A DNA stretch of 64,000 nucleotides from JABGQS01 sp963674545 (GTDB lineage Bacteria > Bacillota > Clostridia > Christensenellales > SZUA-584): NCBI GenBank assembly GCA_963674545.2, contig CAXXFB010000001.1:248001-312000 (forward strand). Direction: 5' to 3'. Position 1 is the first letter of the stretch; each line of letters opens with the position of its first letter. Positions 38,475-46,842 of this stretch are shown piece by piece. The notes under the pieces are model-generated. The model was not told the origin of the DNA. It did no database searches and saw only the letters and a list, made by a program, of their open reading frames with translations. Position numbers and translations under genes: made by a program.

Positions 38475-40913
38475 ATGAATAAAAAAGAAGCAATTAAGGT
38501 AACAGGCATGTCTTGCGCAGTCTGCGCCGGGACAATAGAAAAAGTGCTCGGAGCTGAAGAAGGAGTTTCCAGCGCAGTAGTTAACCTGACAACGGAAAAA
38601 GCTGTGGTCGAGTTCGACGACAGCCTTATTTCACTAGAGGATATTTACAAAAAAATCGAAGCGCAGGGATACGGCGTTATAAGGAAAAATGCTCAAGACG
38701 ATAACAGTGAAAATAAAGTAACGATAAATATTGAAGGGATGACGTGCGCGGCATGTTCAGCGAAGATAGACAAGGCGTTAAATGAGCAGGAGGGTGTTAC
38801 ACAGGCTTCGGTCAACCTAACAACTGAAAAAGCAACAGTTAGTTTCGATAAAGATAAGATCAGAGTGTCACAAATGACTCAGCTGATCGATTCACTTGGG
38901 TATAAGGCTTCTGTAGCGGGTGATGAAACTTATGAAGAAGATGCAAAGCGCAAAAAGAAAGAGATACGAAAACTTCGAATTGAACTGATAGCATCTATCG
39001 TTCTTAGCTCGCCATTGCTGCTAAGTATGATACTGATGCTGTTCAAAGTTGATGTGCCGCTGCTGCATAACGAATATTTCCAGCTTGCCGTAGCAACACC
39101 TGTGCAGTTCATCATTGGCTTTAAATTCTATCGAAACGCATTCTATGCGCTAAAATCTAAGAGTGCAAACATGGATGTGCTTATAGCTATGGGTACTTCA
39201 GCAGCATACTTCTACAGCCTGTACAATGTGTTCTTCCAAAAAGTTGCTGACGGTGCAATGAAAGATCTTTACTTCGAATCGGCCGCAGTTATAATCACGT
39301 TGATACTCCTAGGAAAATACTTTGAAGCTATAGCAAAAGGCAGAACTTCTGAAGCGATCAAAAAGCTTTTTGGCTTGCAGGCAAAAACTGCAAGGATAAT
39401 CGCAGACGGTCAGGAGAAAGACATACCAATAGAAGATGTGCAAGTCGGTGATATTATTATAGTGCGACCGGGGGAGAAGATACCGGTTGACGGCGTAATA
39501 AGTCAAGGCACTTCTTCGATAGACGAGTCTATGCTGACTGGCGAAAGTATCCCTGTAGATAAAGCAAAGGATGATACAGTCGTCGGCGCCTCGATAAATA
39601 AGCTTGGAACATTTAGGTTCAAAGCAACAAAGATAGGCAAAGACACTGTTCTTTCACAGATAATACGAATGGTAGAAGATGCGCAGGGTTCAAAAGCTCC
39701 GATACAGAAAATTGCAGATAAAGTATCCGGTATATTCGTGCCTATCGTAATAGGCATTGCAGCGATAACATTCTTTATTTGGTACTTCCTTGTCAAAGAC
39801 GCAGGCAGCGGTTTCACAAGCATGGTGGCTGTTCTCGTTATAGCGTGTCCGTGTGCTCTCGGGCTTGCTACTCCGACCGCAATAATGGTGGGTACAGGTA
39901 AAGGCGCAGAGAACGGTATCCTGATTAAAGGCGGAGAGCACTTAGAGCGTGCTTTTAAAATAGACACGGTTGTGCTCGATAAAACTGGTACTATAACTAA
40001 AGGAAAGCCGGAGCTGACGGATATAGTGTCGTTCGATGGAGCAAGTGAGAATGAAGTATTAAGGCTGGCAGCGTCCGCAGAAAAAACATCAGAGCATCCG
40101 TTGGCTGCAGCAGTGCTTGAAAAGGCGTTGGAAAGGCTTGGCAGCATAGAAGATGCAAAGAGTTTTTTAGCGCTGCCCGGTAAAGGAATTAAAGCGACCA
40201 TAGGCGCTGATGAGGTGCTGATTGGCACAGACAAGCTGCTGTCTGAGAACAGCGTTGAAATAGAGAAAGCCAATGGAGACTTAACAAGGCTGGAGAACGA
40301 AGGCAAAACCACAATGCTTGTAAGCAGAAATGGCAGTCTTGTCGGAATAATCGCCGTTGCAGATACAATTAAACCAAGCTCAAAAGAAGCGATTGAAGAG
40401 CTTCAGGAACTCGGTATAGAAGTATACATGCTGACGGGTGACAATGAAACAACAGCTAAAGCTATAGCGAAACAGGTTGGAATAAAACACGTTATTGCAG
40501 AGGTCCTTCCGGGCAGCAAGTCAGACGAGATTATAAAACTGCGTGAATCCGGCAGGGTAGTTGCCATGGTGGGCGACGGTATCAACGACGCGCCGGCTCT
40601 CGCTTCTGCCGACACCGGAATGGCTATGGGAACGGGCACAGACGTTGCAATGGAAGCGGCAGACATTACGCTTATGAGCGGAGATTTAAGGGCGATACCG
40701 GCTGCTGTAAGGCTCTCAAAGCAAACTATGCGCAAGATAAAGCAGAACCTGTTCTGGGCGTTCTTCTACAACACAATAGGCATTCCTATTGCCGCCCTAG
40801 GTTTCCTGAACCCGATGATAGCGGGCGCAGCGATGGCGTTCAGTTCTGTGTCTGTGGTTTCAAATTCGCTTAGCCTGAAGCGCTATAGGCCTTTTAAAAA
40901 AGAAAAGAAATAG
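38475..40913 (+). CDS. copA: Copper-exporting P-type ATPase
   Basis: About 812 residues; ATG at 38475 with GGGGTGA upstream, an upstream GTG lying inside the ribosome site. Two N-terminal heavy-metal domains carry GMSCAVC and GMTCAAC. Then come the membrane helices with the CPC site in VIACPCALGLATPTA, the TGES dephosphorylation motif (MLTGESIPVDK), phosphorylation motif DKTGTITKGKPELT, the HP site (TSEHPLAAAV) and hinge GDGINDAPALASADTGMAM. CPC plus the terminal YN and MxxSS motifs (FYNTIGIPIA, MAFSSVSVV) indicate Cu+ export. No CsoR or CopZ gene is adjacent. Confidence 0.94.
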   Translation: MNKKEAIKVTGMSCAVCAGTIEKVLGAEEGVSSAVVNLTTEKAVVEFDDSLISLEDIYKKIEAQGYGVIRKNAQDDNSENKVTINIEGMTCAACSAKIDKALNEQEGVTQASVNLTTEKATVSFDKDKIRVSQMTQLIDSLGYKASVAGDETYEEDAKRKKKEIRKLRIELIASIVLSSPLLLSMILMLFKVDVPLLHNEYFQLAVATPVQFIIGFKFYRNAFYALKSKSANMDVLIAMGTSAAYFYSLYNVFFQKVADGAMKDLYFESAAVIITLILLGKYFEAIAKGRTSEAIKKLFGLQAKTARIIADGQEKDIPIEDVQVGDIIIVRPGEKIPVDGVISQGTSSIDESMLTGESIPVDKAKDDTVVGASINKLGTFRFKATKIGKDTVLSQIIRMVEDAQGSKAPIQKIADKVSGIFVPIVIGIAAITFFIWYFLVKDAGSGFTSMVAVLVIACPCALGLATPTAIMVGTGKGAENGILIKGGEHLERAFKIDTVVLDKTGTITKGKPELTDIVSFDGASENEVLRLAASAEKTSEHPLAAAVLEKALERLGSIEDAKSFLALPGKGIKATIGADEVLIGTDKLLSENSVEIEKANGDLTRLENEGKTTMLVSRNGSLVGIIAVADTIKPSSKEAIEELQELGIEVYMLTGDNETTAKAIAKQVGIKHVIAEVLPGSKSDEIIKLRESGRVVAMVGDGINDAPALASADTGMAMGTGTDVAMEAADITLMSGDLRAIPAAVRLSKQTMRKIKQNLFWAFFYNTIGIPIAALGFLNPMIAGAAMAFSSVSVVSNSLSLKRYRPFKKEKK

Positions 40914-40940
40914 ATATTATAATAAATGGAGGTTATGAAT

Positions 40941-41189
40941 ATGGTTGCTAATATTATGGTCGTAAAAATCGAATCGCGTAGAGAAGACTCAACAAAAGTC
41001 CAGGAAGTGCTTTCAAATTTTGGATGCAGCATCAAAGTGAGATTAGGCCTGCACGAAACGGAGAATGTGTGCAGCGAAGAAGGGCTGCTCATACTGCAGC
41101 TTTCCGGTGAGCGTGATGAGATGCGCAAACTGGAAACGGCTTTAAACGAAATGGACAGGGTACAAGCGAAACTTGTATTGATGGACTAA
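40941..41189 (+). CDS. TM1266-type small ACT-like regulator (iron-only hydrogenase system regulator family)
   Basis: About 82 residues; ATG at 40941 is 8 bases after GGAGG (in-frame ATGs at 40926 and 40935 are badly spaced). The sequence (VVKIESRREDSTKVQEVLSN, IKVRLGLHE, LLILQLSGERDEM) fits the TM1266/NikR-C-like ferredoxin fold family, often annotated as iron-only hydrogenase system regulator. No hydrogenase gene is in the window. It is downstream of copA with a 27-base gap, probably in one transcript ending at the following terminator. Confidence 0.75.
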   Translation: MVANIMVVKIESRREDSTKVQEVLSNFGCSIKVRLGLHETENVCSEEGLLILQLSGERDEMRKLETALNEMDRVQAKLVLMD

Positions 41190-41191
41190 AT

Positions 41192-41229
41192 AAAAAGAAG
41201 CGCCCGTTATAAGCGAGGCGCTTCTTTTT
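41192..41229. terminator. Bidirectional intrinsic terminator
   Basis: AAAAAGAAGCGCC / GGCGCTTCTTTTT with a 12-base loop, serving both the copA transcript and the convergent GyrI-like gene, whose stop codon lies in it. Confidence 0.9.
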
Positions 41230-41689
41230 ATTTCAAAGCAAATTCGATTTTTGTAAGCAGCTTGTCCGGCAGCACATCAGGCCCGTTATAATATATCTCA
41301 TAAGCAACACCGGAAGGCACGAGTTTGTTTTGCTCTATGTATTTGCCTATTTCATCATAAGCATCCTTCATTTGCTCATATGGTCCTTGATACATTGCGA
41401 ATATGAACAGCCCTGCGGGTATTGAGCAGCTTCTAATATCTTCTTTTCCGGGTATAGGCGAAGCAACAGGAAACCCGATTTCTACGTCGAGGTCCTGCAT
41501 ATCCATGTTGTGGTACGCAACAAAAGGATCGCCGGAGGGATGAATACCTACATCACCCATATAAGCAGCGATTTTTGCATAGCTTTCGCCTATATGCATC
41601 GGCAGCTTTTCGACTGGGGTACGAAATCTTATAGAAAGTATGGCCTGTTCTGGTTTTTGCAGAAGGTTGATCTCAGAAATGAGAGGCAT
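41228..41689 (-). CDS. GyrI-like/effector-binding domain protein
   Basis: 153 residues of the GyrI-like (bacterial transcription activator effector-binding) fold: repeated strand-helix units, with MHIGESYAKIAAYMG near residue 31, LDVEIGFPVASPIPG near 67 and YQGPYEQMKDAYDEIGKYI near 99. There is no DNA-binding domain, so it is a stand-alone ligand-binding protein. SOUL/GyrI-type proteins bind hydrophobic cations or, in GyrI, inhibit gyrase. Ligand unknown. Monocistronic. Confidence 0.8.
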   Translation of the reverse strand: MPLISEINLLQKPEQAILSIRFRTPVEKLPMHIGESYAKIAAYMGDVGIHPSGDPFVAYHNMDMQDLDVEIGFPVASPIPGKEDIRSCSIPAGLFIFAMYQGPYEQMKDAYDEIGKYIEQNKLVPSGVAYEIYYNGPDVLPDKLLTKIEFALK

Positions 41690-41774
41690 GATGAAATCAC
41701 TTCCTTTTTAAAATTTACTATATTATACCAAATCAAAATATTAATAGCAAAATTAATATGCTAAAAAGTAAAAA

Positions 41775-42326
41775 TTATTTAGCCATATTATTATATATTT
41801 TAAAAATAGTATTCATATTACGGGATGTCATTAAAGGCTTAAACTTTTTGCTTCCAAGTATTTTAGAGCCGAATTCAGATTTAAGTGTCGAACCTTTTTC
41901 AACGATCCAAAAAGCATCACTTAGTTGCTTATAAAAAAGTTCGTTGTCTTCATGGCTTAAAGAATCAAATAGCTGTTCTAGTTCATTAATAAGAGAAGTA
42001 TCACTGCAAAGTAAATAATACATATGAAAATTTTCAGGTACAGTTATCGTTTTAGATTTTTCTACTACTTTAAAAATATCATAAAAGCTTCGAATAAATA
42101 CATAAGCATCATAATTAAAAAAATCACTTAAATTTTCTTCAATGTGATGTTTCAGTTTTTTTGTGTCAACGATTTGAGAATCTTTAATAATAACATTTCC
42201 GGTCGCTAGCACTGTTTCAACATCGTTAAAGCCCATATTAATAAATGCGGCCTTCAAGTCGTCCATTTTAATTTTTATTCCATTTACGTTTATTCCACGC
42301 AAGAAGACACAAAATTTATCAGTCAT
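41775..42326 (-). CDS. DUF1697 domain protein
   Basis: 183 residues. It starts KFCVFLRGINVNGI and continues KMDDLKAAFINMGF and VLATGNVIIKD, the family signature. The C terminus has SKILGSKKFKPLMTSRNMNT, also conserved. Function unknown; the family is scattered by horizontal transfer. The DNA is clearly more AT-rich than the flanking genes, as is the next small gene, suggesting acquired DNA. Confidence 0.85.
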   Translation of the reverse strand: MTDKFCVFLRGINVNGIKIKMDDLKAAFINMGFNDVETVLATGNVIIKDSQIVDTKKLKHHIEENLSDFFNYDAYVFIRSFYDIFKVVEKSKTITVPENFHMYYLLCSDTSLINELEQLFDSLSHEDNELFYKQLSDAFWIVEKGSTLKSEFGSKILGSKKFKPLMTSRNMNTIFKIYNNMAK

Positions 42327-42354
42327 AAAATATTCCTTTAAAATAATAATAAAA

Positions 42355-42633
42355 TCAATATTTGAATTTATCTATATCTTTTTTTATATATTGATGGTCA
42401 GAGTTAACCTTACCGTCTTGGATATCCTTAAAAACACTAGATTTGATATTCAACTCTTTTCGTGCTTTTGTTATTTTAATAATAAAAAAAATAATTACTG
42501 CAACAAGTATGGCGGGTAATAGGAGTATAGCCCATGTATTAGATCTTTCAACGTTACCGCTCGCGGCAAATGCTGTAACACTGTGGAATATAATCATTGA
42601 TAGGATAACAACAGATGTAAATATTTTTTTCAT
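42355..42633 (-). CDS. Small exported membrane protein, unknown function
   Basis: 92 residues: an N-terminal signal-like helix (about 5-23) ending VTAFAAS, a second membrane helix (AILLLPAILVAVIIFFIIK, about 34-52) and a charged cytosolic tail. No family recognised. AT-rich codon use like the DUF1697 gene; the two lie 28 bases apart in the same direction and may form an operon. GGGGTAA lies upstream of the start as a weak ribosome site. Confidence 0.6.
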   Translation of the reverse strand: MKKIFTSVVILSMIIFHSVTAFAASGNVERSNTWAILLLPAILVAVIIFFIIKITKARKELNIKSSVFKDIQDGKVNSDHQYIKKDIDKFKY

Positions 42634-42777
42634 AAATTACCCCTGAAAATAAAATACAACATTAAACTATAGTTAAATTATACCATAAAATTACATATTG
42701 TAAAATATTATTATAATACTATGACAATTTAATAGAATCGTGTTTAAAATACTTTTTTAACGTATGCCTTTAAACTG

Positions 42778-43439
42778 CCTCCAGGAGTCAGAAACGAAAT
42801 AAGTCATAAATATGGTCACCCTAAACATAGTTGAAGTGTCTATCAAGTGGGGAGGCTGCTTCATATTAAACTCAATCAAATAGTCCGTCAAATTACTTGT
42901 CACTAAAATAAAACTGATGTATCTAACCATCTCGATAAAAATTATGCCACAGGTATATTTTATAAACGCTCGATTCGAATCCACCTCCCGGAGTCAAAAA
43001 CAAAACACACCCAAAATATGGTCACCCTGAGCGCAGTCGAAGGGTCTTATAAGTGGAGGGAGGTTCGCAATATACTAAAACCCGAAACAACAGTCCGCAT
43101 CGTTCTTGTCAGCTGACAGTTACTTTTATAGCAGACCGGCTCACTAAAACCTTGCCACAGGCAAGGCTTATTAGCGTTCGCTTCGAATCCACCTCCTGTA
43201 ATCAAAATAACTCTCGAAAATGATTATCCATAGCACATCCCAAGGGCCTTGCAGGTGGAGGGAGGTTAACTTTATTCTAAACTCAATCAAACAGGCCGCA
43301 TCATACATTCTATTTCATAATTACTTTTATAGCAGACCGGCTCACTAAAACCTTGCCAACGGCAAGGCTTATTAACGCTCGCTTCGAATCCACCTCCCGG
43401 AGTCAAAAAAAGAAACACCCTGTTGGGTGTTTCTTTTTT

Positions 43440-43440
<1 letters not shown>
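42778..43440. repeat. Three degenerate ~205-bp tandem repeats bounded by tRNA-end-like sequence
   Basis: Units start at about 42778, 42984 and 43192 (206, 208 and 201 bp); a fourth partial unit starts at 43393 and runs into tRNA-Tyr. Shared blocks: TTCGAATCCACCTCC at the unit borders; TGGAGGGAGGTT in mid-unit (43054, 43256; degenerate at 42848), equal to the tRNA-Tyr 3' end on this strand; GCAGACCGGCTCACTAAAAC (units 2 and 3) followed by a CCTTGCC/GGCAAGG hairpin; and GTCACCCTGAGCGCAGTCGA in unit 2. The two tRNA-like blocks are partly inverted copies of each other. Unit 1 is the most decayed. No gene is present in the 0.8 kb between 42634 and 43440; 42634-42777 holds only AT-rich DNA. Confidence 0.75.
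43405..43440 (-). terminator. Terminator of the tRNA operon
   Basis: AAAGAAACACCC / GGGTGTTTCTTT with a TGTT loop and T-runs on both strands, directly after the CCA of tRNA-Tyr. Confidence 0.9.
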
Positions 43441-43524
<84 letters not shown>

Positions 43525-43546
43525 AAAGGAATCACGCATTTGCGTG

Positions 43547-43622
43547 TGGAGCTGATGATGGGACTTGAACCCGCAACCTGCTGATTACAAATCAGCTGCT
43601 CTGCCAATTGAGCTACATCAGC
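43547..43622 (-). tRNA. tRNA-Thr (anticodon TGT)
   Basis: Cloverleaf with acceptor GCTGATG/CATCAGC, anticodon loop TTTGTAA, T-loop TTCAAGT and an encoded CCA. The discriminator base is T. Confidence 0.95.
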
Positions 43623-43659
43623 ATTTTTTTGCCCCGCCGTTGTTCTGCAGCAGGGCATC

Positions 43660-43735
43660 TGGTGCCTCAGGACAGAGTCGAACTGTCGACACATGGATTT
43701 TCAGTCCATTGCTCTACCAACTGAGCTACCGAGGC
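43660..43735 (-). tRNA. tRNA-Phe (anticodon GAA)
   Basis: Acceptor GCCTCGG/CTGAGGC, anticodon loop CTGAAAA, T-loop TTCGACT and an encoded CCA. Confidence 0.95.
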
Positions 43736-43776
43736 ATACGAGGCGGTTTTTCTAAAAGATATACCGCAGATTAGAT

Positions 43777-43853
43777 TGGCGACCCGGAAGAGACTCGAAC
43801 TCTCGACCTCTAGCGTGACAGGCTAGCGTTCTAACCAACTGAACTACCGGGCC
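43777..43853 (-). tRNA. tRNA-Asp (anticodon GTC)
   Basis: Acceptor GGCCCGG/CCGGGTC, anticodon loop CTGTCAC, T-loop TTCGAGT, discriminator G and an encoded CCA. Confidence 0.95.
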
Positions 43854-43866
43854 AATGTTTGTGTAA

Positions 43867-43943
43867 TGGTGGGGCCTCAGGGACTCGAACCCCGGACCGA
43901 TCGGTTATGAGCCGATTGCTCTAACCAACTGAGCTAAGGCCCC
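43867..43943 (-). tRNA. tRNA with anticodon CAT, probably tRNA-Ile2 (lysidine) rather than elongator Met
   Basis: Acceptor GGGGCCT/AGGCCCC, anticodon stem-loop CGGCTCATAACCG, T-loop TTCGAGT and an encoded CCA. CGGCTCATAACCG together with TTAGCTCAGTTGGTTAGAGC is what I recall from Bacillus tRNA-Ile(CAU). Elongator Met usually has TTCATAC. It has a paired first acceptor position, so it is not an initiator. Confidence 0.85.
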
Positions 43944-43971
43944 AAAAAACATACACATATAAAAAATAAAG

Positions 43972-44046
43972 TGGTGACCCCTAGGAGAATCGAACTCCTG
44001 TTACCGCCGTGAAAGGGCGGTGTCTTAACCGCTTGACCAAGGGGCC
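43972..44046 (-). tRNA. tRNA-Glu (anticodon TTC)
   Basis: Acceptor GGCCCCT/AGGGGTC, anticodon stem-loop CCGCCCTTTCACGGCGG, T-loop TTCGATT and an encoded CCA. Confidence 0.95.
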
Positions 44047-44064
44047 ATGTATTTGTGGCACATC

Positions 44065-44141
44065 TGGTCGGGGTGAGAGGATTCGAACCTCCGGCCCCAT
44101 GGTCCCAAACCATGTGCGCTACCAAACTGCGCTACACCCCG
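44065..44141 (-). tRNA. tRNA-Pro (anticodon TGG)
   Basis: Acceptor CGGGGTG/CACCCCG, anticodon stem-loop CATGGTTTGGGACCATG, T-loop TTCGAAT and an encoded CCA. First gene of the tRNA operon. Confidence 0.95.
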
Positions 44142-44163
44142 AAAGAATTTAGCGACGAGGTAT

Positions 44164-44192
44164 AATATACATTATTCTGTGGGTGTTGTCAA
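44164..44192 (-). promoter_or_regulatory. Promoter of the seven-tRNA operon
   Basis: Minus strand TTGACA (44192-44187), a 17-base spacer and TATATT (44169-44164), 22 bases before tRNA-Pro. The rest of the gap to the oxidoreductase gene (44193-44462) is AT-rich; no gene or RNA was recognised there. Confidence 0.75.
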
Positions 44193-44462
44193 CATCTATT
44201 TGCTATAAGCACAGTATTTATTATACACCTGAGTTGCCGCCTGCGCAAAGCACAAATAACCAGCCTCATTTTTCTGAATAATCACAGTTTTAAGCAATTA
44301 ATTTATAGATAAAATAACAAAGATCGCAATATCATTTTAATAAAATTATATAGAGATATAAAAAGGGATTTATTGTTGATAATTAATAATGCTGGTTATA
44401 TAATTAAAAAGGTTGTTAAAAGTCAGCCGGATTAAAATAAAATGAAAAGGCATGGTGAAATC

Positions 44463-45470
44463 ATGATAAAACTTGGGCTTATCGGCGCAGGGATGATTGC
44501 AGGAGTCAATACACAGGCTATACTCAATTTCGACGTAGAAGTCGTTGCTATTGCAAATCGTACCGTAAGCAGAGCGCAGGATCTCGCAAAAAAGCTTGGA
44601 ATAGAAGGCGCCTCTTTCTATTCGGATTACAACGAAATGATAGAAAAAGAGAACCTCGATGCTGTGCTGATAACTCTATCTCACGATCTTCACTTAAAAG
44701 CATTCTCTGCATGTGCAGACAAAGGCATAGACATCATTATAGAAAAACCCCTGGCCATGAACTATAAAGAATGTTTGTTGATACAGGAAGCAGCAGAGCG
44801 AAACAATATTAAATCATGTGTCTGCCACACCCAGAGATACAACCCAAACATGGCTACGGCGCGCCACCTGCTCGATACAATGAATTTTGGTAAAGTATAT
44901 CATATAGACGATTCAATGAGCATATTCTACTATCACAACGAACGTGCCAGCTGGATGCTGTCTAAAGAGATATCCGGAAACGGCCCGATGATAAATTACG
45001 GTGTTCATCAGTTCGACCGCGTCTATTTCCTTAAAGGCAGCCTGCCCAAGCCAAGGACTCTGTACGCTCAGCTCAGCTACAATATACCGGAGCAGGAATG
45101 TATATCCGCATATACGGTAAGCGGAAGCGATGAAGATTGCTTTACATACAACTTCAGCTTCTCGGGCTACAGCGGTCCGGTGCTTGGCGCAACAGACATT
45201 TTCTGCGAAAACGGAGTCATACGTGTTATGATAGGTGACTGCCCGCAAAGCGGCGTTGCATACAGCATAGACAACGAACCGTTCAAGATGGCGCAGCCGC
45301 TTTACGAATCAAGCGAGATGTACAAAATGCAGTTTAAAGCCATAGTTGACTATCTCGAGGGAAGAGATAACAAAGCAGTAGATATCAATTGGGCGTCGCA
45401 GATGGTTCACATGATAGACTATGTAAATGAATCAGAAGCAAAAGAAACAGTTATAAAGGATTTTAAATAA
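44463..45470 (+). CDS. Gfo/Idh/MocA-family NAD(P)-dependent oxidoreductase
   Basis: About 335 residues; the second ATG (44463, MIKLGLIGAGMIAGV) is preferred because the Rossmann strand starts there and a GGTGA lies upstream. The nucleotide loop is GLIGAGMIAG. The family motif EKP is in IIIEKPLAMNYKE near residue 95, with CHTQRYNPNM and GVHQFDRVYFL (catalytic-region histidine) further on. Such enzymes oxidise sugars, inositols or related alcohols; the substrate is unknown. It lies 18 bases before miaB. Confidence 0.88.
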   Translation: MIKLGLIGAGMIAGVNTQAILNFDVEVVAIANRTVSRAQDLAKKLGIEGASFYSDYNEMIEKENLDAVLITLSHDLHLKAFSACADKGIDIIIEKPLAMNYKECLLIQEAAERNNIKSCVCHTQRYNPNMATARHLLDTMNFGKVYHIDDSMSIFYYHNERASWMLSKEISGNGPMINYGVHQFDRVYFLKGSLPKPRTLYAQLSYNIPEQECISAYTVSGSDEDCFTYNFSFSGYSGPVLGATDIFCENGVIRVMIGDCPQSGVAYSIDNEPFKMAQPLYESSEMYKMQFKAIVDYLEGRDNKAVDINWASQMVHMIDYVNESEAKETVIKDFK

Positions 45471-45488
45471 ACCACAGAGAGGTATATA

Positions 45489-46841
45489 TTGACAGAGGAA
45501 CTAAGGGAATACATAGCTAAAAACGCACTGACGTATTATATAGAAACATACGGATGCCAGATGAACGATCACGACAGCGAAAGAATGTCGGGCATTCTTG
45601 AATCGCTCGGATACTGCCGTGCAGAGCAAAAGCAGGAAGCAAACCTTATATTGTTCAACACCTGCTGTATAAGAGAACATGCCGAAGCCCGGCTTAGGGG
45701 TAATCTTGGTGCATTAAAAAAACATAAAGAAGGGGTGAAGAACTCTGTTATAGGTGTTTGCGGCTGTATGATGCAGCAAAAAGATACGGCACAGAAGATA
45801 AAAAGCAGATTCAGCTTCGTAGACATTATATTCGGAACAAATAAACTTCATCTATTGCCGCAGATGCTGTACGACGTGCTAATAGAGGGCGAGAGAGCTG
45901 TTGTTGTAGATGAAGACGAGATAATAGTCGAAGGCGTACCGGCAAGGCGCAATAAGGCTTACAGCGCTTATGTGAATATAATATACGGTTGCAACAATTT
46001 CTGCACATACTGCATAGTTCCTTATGTCCGCGGGCGGGAGCGCAGCCGCAGGTCATCAGACATAATTGAAGAGATAAAAGCTTTGTGCGGTAACGGAGTA
46101 AAAGAGGTCACGCTGCTTGGGCAAAATGTCAACTCATACGGCAAGGACCTAAGTGATGATCTTTCATTTGCTCAGCTTATTCGTGCGATCGACAAACAAA
46201 CAGACATTAAACGAATTCGCTTCATGACTTCTCATCCAAAAGACCTAACCGATGAGCTGGTTGAGTGTTACGGCGATGTTAAAAGCCTGTGCGAACATAT
46301 CCACCTTCCGGTACAATCGGGCAGCAACAGTGTTCTCAAAGCAATGAACCGCCGCTACACGAGACAACATTATCTTTCTCTCATTGAAAAACTGAGGAAT
46401 CGTGTTCCTGATATAGCAATAACGACGGACATTATCGTAGGTTTCCCCGGCGAGACTGAATATGAGTTTGAAGAAACAGTAGAGCTTGCAAAAAAGGTTG
46501 GTTACGATGCCGCGTATACTTTTGCATACTCCAGCAGAAAGCTGACAAAAGCTGCAGAGATGGGTGGGCATATCGATAAAAAGACCAAGGCTAAAAGACT
46601 GGCGGAGCTTAATAAGATCATTTCGCAAAGCGTTGTGAATAATAACAAAGCGTATATGGGTAAAACTGTCGAAGTGCTGGTTGACGATGTCAGTAAGCGC
46701 GGCGATGGTGAAGTGACAGGAAGGACCAGGAGTGCAAAGACTGTAAACTTCTCTGGTATTGAAGAAGATATAGGAAAGCTGATAACGGTCAAGATAGATA
46801 AAGTCAAAGTGCACACGCTGCACGCAGTCAGGGAAAGCTGA
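45489..46841 (+). CDS. miaB: tRNA-2-methylthio-N6-dimethylallyladenosine synthase
   Basis: 450 residues. The N-terminal methylthiotransferase domain has cysteines in ETYGCQMNDHDSERM, NTCCIREHAE and GVCGCMMQQ. The radical-SAM motif is YGCNNFCTYCIVPYVRGRE, and a C-terminal TRAM domain follows (VEVLVDDVSKRGDGEVTGRT). It adds a methylthio group to i6A37 of tRNAs, the base made by MiaA, which is encoded 7 kb downstream. The start codon is a TTG at 45489, with AGAGG 6 bases upstream. Confidence 0.95.
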   Translation: MTEELREYIAKNALTYYIETYGCQMNDHDSERMSGILESLGYCRAEQKQEANLILFNTCCIREHAEARLRGNLGALKKHKEGVKNSVIGVCGCMMQQKDTAQKIKSRFSFVDIIFGTNKLHLLPQMLYDVLIEGERAVVVDEDEIIVEGVPARRNKAYSAYVNIIYGCNNFCTYCIVPYVRGRERSRRSSDIIEEIKALCGNGVKEVTLLGQNVNSYGKDLSDDLSFAQLIRAIDKQTDIKRIRFMTSHPKDLTDELVECYGDVKSLCEHIHLPVQSGSNSVLKAMNRRYTRQHYLSLIEKLRNRVPDIAITTDIIVGFPGETEYEFEETVELAKKVGYDAAYTFAYSSRKLTKAAEMGGHIDKKTKAKRLAELNKIISQSVVNNNKAYMGKTVEVLVDDVSKRGDGEVTGRTRSAKTVNFSGIEEDIGKLITVKIDKVKVHTLHAVRES

Positions 46842-46842
46842 A

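Noticed and set aside
39503..40312. A 269-codon ORF antisense to copA
   Set aside because: It is a mirror of a strongly coding frame; Ser/Pro/Ile-rich composition without motifs is typical of a shadow ORF.
42757..42984. A 75-codon minus-strand ORF
   Set aside because: It covers the first repeat unit, has no ribosome site and no homologous look; the open frame is explained by AT-rich repeat DNA.
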